DNA of 64,000 nt from Coniella vitis (taxonomy: Eukaryota > Ascomycota > Sordariomycetes > Diaporthales > Schizoparmaceae), in contig WUJK01000013.1 in NCBI GenBank assembly GCA_011317545.1, forward strand, positions 1,092,972 through 1,156,971, read 5' to 3'. The position numbers were made by a program, and so were the translations under genes. The notes under the pieces are model-generated. The model searched no databases, had not been told where the DNA came from, and saw only the letters and a program-made list of their open reading frames with translations. Each line of letters starts with the position of its first letter. The stretch's first letter is position 1. This document shows positions 58,430-64,000 of this stretch, one piece after another.

Positions 58430-59515
58430 ATATGCTATAGGCTATTTAGAAGGTTGCAGAGCCTCTATAGCCACCTACCGCACTATATTCTATCGACTTT
58501 ATAGAAGGTTCCAGAGCCTCTAAGGTCTATTACCGCACGTTACTCTAGGGGCTTTATATACCCTAAAAAATCAACTATCGACTATATAGAAGGTTGTAGA
58601 GCCTCTATAGTCTATTACCGCACTCTACTCTAGGGGCTTTATATACCCTAAAAATCAACTATCGACTTTATAGAAGGTTTATTAGCCTCTAAGGTCTATT
58701 ACCGCACTCTACTCTAGGGGCTTTATATACCCTAAAAATCGACTATCGACTATATAGAAGGTTCTAAAGCCTCTATAGTTTATTACCGCACTTTACTCTA
58801 GGGGCTTTATATACCCTAAAAAAACTACTATCGACTTTCTAGAAGGTTCTAAAGCCTCTAAAGTCTACTACCTATCGACTTTATAGAAGGTTCTATAGCC
58901 TCTAAGGTCTATTACCGCACTCTACTCTAGGGGCTTTATATACCCTAAAAATCGACTATCGACTATATAGAAGGTTGCAGAGCCTCTATAGCCACCTACC
59001 GCACTATATTCTATCGACTTTATAGAAGGTTCTAAAGCCTCTAAGGTCTATTACCGTATATTACTCTAGGGGCTTTATATACCCTAAAAATCAACTATCG
59101 ACTATATAGAAGGTTTTAAAGCCTCTATAGTTTATTACCGCACTTTACTCTAGGGGCTTTATATACCCTAAAAAAACTACTATCGACTTTCTAGAAGGTT
59201 CTAAAGCCTCTAAAGTCTACTACCTATCGACTTTATAGAAGGTTCTATAGCCTCTAAGGTCTACTACCGCGCTTTACTCTAGGGGCTTTATATACCCTAA
59301 AAATCAACTATCGACTATATAGAAGGTTGCAGAGCCTCTAAGGTCTATTACAGCACGCTACTCTAGGGGCTTTATATACCCTAAAAAACAACTATCGACT
59401 ATATAGAAGGTTCTATAGCCTCTAAGGTCTACTACCGTGCTTTACTCTAGGGGCTTTATATACCCTAAAAAATCAACTATCGACTTTATAGAAGGTTTTA
59501 TAGCCTCTAAAGTTT
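58430..59515 (+). repeat. Composite ~80-bp tandem repeat, about ten full units
   Basis: Two modules alternate: CTATCGACTTTATAGAAGG plus GCCTCTAAGGTCTATTACCG, and TACTCTAGGGGCTTTATATA plus CCCTAAAAAT. I count ten copies of the second module; the first is sometimes doubled. The array ends a few bases before the coding start of the decayed helicase. Confidence 0.85.
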
Positions 59516-59518
59516 AAG

Positions 59519-62500
59519 ATAGAGTCCTCTATACTTAGCTCTAAAAAGGGGAGCGAATATTCCTTTCGCTTCCTATATTACCTTCCGAAATATAAGCTTA
59601 TTATATGCCCTATTTGCCAAACAGCTATTATATATAGCCGGCTTAGAAAGCATTTAAATAGCCAGCCGCATTCGATTGCAAATAAAGCTATTAAAGCCGA
59701 ATATATGCCCTGGGCTTTAAGTTTAGAAGGCTTAATCCAAACGGAAGACGAATTAAAGGATTTTAATACTTTTCCTACTAAAGAAGAGCTACCTATTCGG
59801 GGGTTAGGGCTAGAAATAGGCTATAAATGCTTAGAATGCGTATTTCTTACACCTGAAAAATCAACTATAAAAAAGCATATCCAAAAAAGCTATAGCTTAA
59901 ATTCTATAGGACGTCCTAAGAATAAAGCTAAAAAGCTTTATAAATCTCGGATTAATATCCAACGATTCTTTAAAGGAGGCTTAAAAAGTTCTTATTTTCA
60001 GGTTCAGAAGGTTTCTAAAAGAAAGGGTATAGGTGATTTAGGGTTAAACTCTACCCCTAAGGATCCTTCCTATCTTAGGGATCCTTCTAGCCCTAGGGTT
60101 ACCGTTAGCCCCAGGGTTACCTCTAGCCCTAGGGTTACCGTTAGCCCTAGGGTTACCTCTAGCCCTAGGGCTATCTCTAGCCCTAACCCCGAAGCGAATA
60201 TTATTACTAGCCCTATAGAATCTATAGAAGGGTCGATTCTAAATCAGGCCTCTAGTTTCTCTACTAGCGCTATTAATAATACTATAATCGCAACTAGTAG
60301 TATTATTAGTAGCCCTATTCAGATTCCTAGAACTAAGCGGAATAGGCCCTTTCTATTAAATTCTCGACGAATTTCAGATTCTAGCTCTTCTAAAGAGCCG
60401 TTTACTTCTATAGTAAAATAGGCCGTTTATTAGAAGAAACCAGAGGGTTCTTCTTTCGTCGTCTAGTAATAGCGATTCCGAGGGGTCTAATAGCGCTTCG
60501 AATAGCTCTAAATCTATAGATTTAACTACTTTTACTTCGAAAGCTAAATCTATTCGCTTTAAATCCGATATATTTATTCGCGATTTAAACGAAAAAGACG
60601 GTCCAAATCCCTGGTTACAGAAGCTAGGGGTTATAAACCATCTAAAGCAGAGCTCGTTATCGAAAGCTAAATTAATAGCGCTATTAGACCTTTATAAGCC
60701 TTCTTTAGTAGGGGAAGCTATTCCAGAAGACTCTGAATTCCAAGGAAGGGGTCTTTTAGAGGTTTATTCCTCTATAGACCGGCTTATTCTCGAGGGTAAA
60801 AGGCTAGTAAACGGGGGCTTATTCCGAGAGTAACCTTATTAGAGTTAAATCGTCGAAGCTTTGAAAAAGAGCCTAAAAAAGCCTTTTATTTTCTCGTATA
60901 TCCCTAGAACAGTCCAACGATATAAGCTCGTTTATAAACGGCTTTTAAGCTATTTATTTCGATCTTTCGATTTAGAGGATTCCGAAAGGCTCCCTTTTAT
61001 TCTATCGAATAAGCAAAAAGAAGCTATAGAGGGCTTAAAACTATCGATAGGGGCGATATATCGAGGAATTCCCTCGAATTCGTCTTCGAGTGATTTAGAA
61101 TCGTTAGAAGTAATAGCTTTATTCCAGAAGCTAGATTCTTCCGTTTTAAATCTACTTATTACCTTACTTTCCGAGCCTATCGAAGGAGGCGAAATATACT
61201 AGTATTATTATTAGTTATATAGCTATTTTGCATATTCGACAGGATAATACCTGGGAAAAGCCAGAGGTTATAACGCCTTTTATAATCCGCTATTATTTCG
61301 TTTGCCCGGGTCTTTATTTTATTATTTTATTATAATAAATACGAAGAGAATATCCAGGGTTTAATAGAGAATAGCGGTTATACGGAAGTATTAGCTAGGT
61401 GCGAAGCTATACCTCTTTGGACTATTCTAAGGGGCTTAAATATCCTCTATTCGATTCCTAGCATCGGGCCTCGAATTATTCCTTATCTAGCAAATATTCG
61501 ATCGTACGGGCTTACTATTATTAATAATACTATTAAGCCCGGAGGTATTATCTGGGATAATAATACCTTAATATATAGGGATATTCGTCTCGATCTACCC
61601 TCTTTACAAGAAGCTATTCGATACGGAATTTAAAAATCTCAGAGGGCCCTTAGTACCCTATTATATATTAACGAATCTAAATATAAAGGCTCGAATATTC
61701 TAGAATATTATAGAGAAAACCTCCCACTGATTCCCTAGGATTCTCTTGCCGATAACTATAATAATAGTATTATAGGCTATTCTTTTATAACGACCTTTTA
61801 GAGGCACCTCGTTATAAGTATAAGAACTGGCTTATTACGAAGATTTCTTCGAATAGGCGGCTTAAAAAGGCCTGGTTTCCCAACTTATCGTTTAGATTAC
61901 TTTAGTAAGCCGAGCCTTTTAGAAGGTCGACGCTATATTAATTTAATTTCGAGCTTTTTAGAGGGTTTAGCGGTATTAGTCTATTTAACCGGCGGGCAGC
62001 CTCCTCGCGGCCCCGAAGCCCCTTTCGATTCGCTTTCGAAACGGGGATAACGAAGGGCTTCGAAATCTATTTCTCGATAGGGGCTTAATAACCCTTATAA
62101 CAGATTATCACAAAGGGTATAATAGATCCGGGCTTTTAAAGGTTATATACCGCTTTATGCCTCGAGAAATCTCGGAACTTCTTTTATATTATTTACTATT
62201 AGTCCTACCTTTCTTCGAGGATTTATAGGCTAATATAGATAATTATAAAGAAATTTAGCGATAAAAATCTGGCCTATTAAGTCTATAGAGGGTATAGAGA
62301 AAGGCGAAAACTCTAGTAGTTTCGAGGATACGGATACCGAAAAAGAAACCTCTTCCTTCTAGCTACCTTATTTTAATTCGTCGAAAATAACTAGGGGGCT
62401 AGGGCTATTATTTTCTGAATCTATAGGGCAGAAAATATCCCTAAGCCAGTGGAGGCATATATCTATAGCTCTTTCGAGACGGTATATAACTTCGAACGAA

Positions 62501-64000
62501 ATAGGGGAGTTAATAGTTAATACGGAAGGCTTTGGAAACGATAGCGAAGGGTTTATTCCAAGCGATTCCTCGAACGATCTTATAGAGGATTTACAAGCCG
62601 CCTACTCTTCTAAAATCCGCGAATAATATATACGGCCGTCTATTAGAATCAGGGCCGTATATAGACCCTTCGAAAAAGGAAGCCTTTCGACGTTATTCTA
62701 TAAGCTGGTATAAGCTATTAGGATTTAACGATATTAACCTCGCTATAACTCCCCTAAACCCTAACCCCTTTAAGAGAAAAGCCGAGACCTTTTTAGAAAA
62801 GAGAATAATAAAGTTCGAGAAAGCCGTTTACGAGATTTATAGTCTATAAACTTAAATAACGAACTTAAAGCGTTACTAGGGCCGAACGCTATATTCCGAG
62901 GACCGTAATATACTATAATAAAGGCTATTATCTCGAATAAAAGCCCTATTCTAGCTATATTAGGTACGGGAATAGGTAAAAGTCTTTTATTCTTTTTACC
63001 TGCTTTCTCTTCGAAGGGGGGGGTTTCTATCGTTCTAGCCCCTTTAGTTACATTAGTAAACGATTTATATAAAAGGGCTATAGCGTTCGGGATACCGTCT
63101 ATTATCTGGGATAATAATAAGCCTTTCGAAGCGGAGAAAATTATCTTTTTAACGCCTGAAAAAGCCTTATTCCCTTCGTTTCAGACCCTTCTCGCCCAGC
63201 TTATTTATTCGAAGCGCTTAGACCGTATTATATTCGACGAATACGATAGTCTTTTAGAAGGAAATAGCCGTTATAGGCCCGCCTTTCTACAAATAGGGGA
63301 AATAATTAAGTTTGGAATCCAAACTATTTATTTAACGGCTACTTTACCTCCTTATAAAGAAAGCTATTTTTTCGAAAGGGCTTTTATCGATCCTTCTAAC
63401 GATAACCCGCTTATCTTCCGATTACCTACGAATAATCCGAATATAGCGTATTCCGTAACTCGGCTTGAAATATCGAATAAACGGTATATAAACGCTGAAA
63501 ACGGAAGGCTTTATTAATAAGTATTTAAACTTTACGTTAAAAGATAACTTATCCTCCGATTCGAAGGCTTTAATCTTCTGCTCTACGAAGAAAGAGGTTA
63601 TCGAATTACGGGATACCCTTAATAGCTTAGCACTCTATAGTAATATAGACGAAGTCGAGGGTATTAATAAAGCGAGGTTATCGATATCTTTTCGTCGAAT
63701 ATTCCGAATAATCGCTATTATTTCGGAGGCCGCGTTCTAATCGGAACGAGTGCTATAGGTCGAGGGCTCGATATTCCGAATATCCGCTATATTTTCCATA
63801 TAGGAGGCGTTTCTCTATAGAGGATTATAAGCAGCAAACGGGGAGAGGGGCTCGAAACGGAGGGAGCTGTAAAGCTATTATAATCGATAATAAGCAGTTT
63901 CTAAATTCTAGCGGATCGATCGATAATTTAGCGAAGTTTAGCCTTAAAGATTATATTAATCGAAAGGTTTACCGTCGAATTATTCTCGATTCCGTTTTAG
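59519..64000 (+). pseudogene. RIP-broken zinc-finger/RecQ helicase, 3' end beyond window
   Basis: Same architecture as the intact gene at 46.2-50.8 kb. An ATA at 59519-59521 sits where the ATG should be (an ATG-to-ATA change) and opens a frame running to 60420. It has C2H2-like CPICQTAIIYSRLRKHLN and CLECVFLTPEKSTIKKH. Later pieces need frame changes: NPWLQKLGVINHL near 60610; RYKLVYKRLLSYLF near 60920 (frame open 60861-61202); GGQPPRGPE near 61991; QWRHISIALSRRY near 62445; LQAAYSSKIRE near 62590; Walker A GTGIGKS near 62963; DEYD near 63236; TATLPP near 63335; QQTGRGARNGG near 63832. Stops are mostly of CAA/CAG-to-TAA/TAG type. Its bases differ much from the intact gene and CGTACG is nearly absent (one at 61503), so it is an old paralogue, not a recent copy. 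Confidence 0.85.

Overview
The window comes from a filamentous ascomycete (Pezizomycotina). It has a multi-intron highly reducing polyketide synthase, 52-110 bp introns with GT...AG ends, TTAGGG-type telomeric repeats, and about 27 kb of AT-rich sequence almost without CpA and TpG, the mark of repeat-induced point mutation (RIP). I cannot name the genus.

Layout. 1-7865: 3' part of a highly reducing PKS (KS end, AT, DH, C-methyltransferase, ER, KR, ACP), intact once seven introns are placed. 7866-13262: gene-poor decayed sequence with a minus-strand pseudogene and two doubtful small ORFs. 13263-14189: an intact NmrA-like NAD(P)-binding protein. 14200-41890: a RIP-destroyed cluster of one Ty3/gypsy chromovirus family (CCHC gag, protease, RT, RNase H, integrase, C-terminal chromodomain). 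The nesting can be read exactly: one minus-strand element (LTRs 18501-18982 and 41408-41890) is split by a plus-strand tandem block (24143-39828) flanked by the 5-bp duplication GTTTC. A 527-bp TRIM-like miniature retroelement (188-bp LTRs, CTTTA duplication) sits in the gag region of another copy. 42001-44520: an ankyrin-like gene and a secreted-protein pseudogene with two CAA-to-TAA type stops.

44.6-50.85 kb is the most unusual part. A 71-75 bp tandem repeat leads into a small cysteine-rich protein gene and then a 1542-residue protein. That protein has two N-terminal C2H2 fingers (DUF3505/OrsD-like), a central region with a possible tyrosine-recombinase catalytic pattern, and a complete RecQ-type helicase with its zinc cluster. 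The palindrome CGTACG occurs 55 times (hand count) in this one gene, in all three reading frames, where about one would be expected by chance, and it also occurs in the flanks. Both start codons of the gene pair directly follow GTACG.

50.85-59.5 kb is subtelomere-like. It holds a purine-rich tract almost free of C with embedded TTAGGG repeats, a 58-59 bp GC-rich satellite, about 2.5 kb of a 57-bp pyrimidine-rich repeat, and a composite satellite of about 80 bp. 59519-64000 is a RIP-broken relative of the same zinc-finger/helicase protein, running off the window.

Reading together: a biosynthetic gene at the edge of a RIP-silenced retroelement desert leads into a subtelomere carrying telomere-linked RecQ helicase genes. 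The CGTACG-marked helicase and its small partner gene are the best candidate for an undescribed mobile or self-regulating system. All functional statements come from reading sequence by eye; no searches were run.
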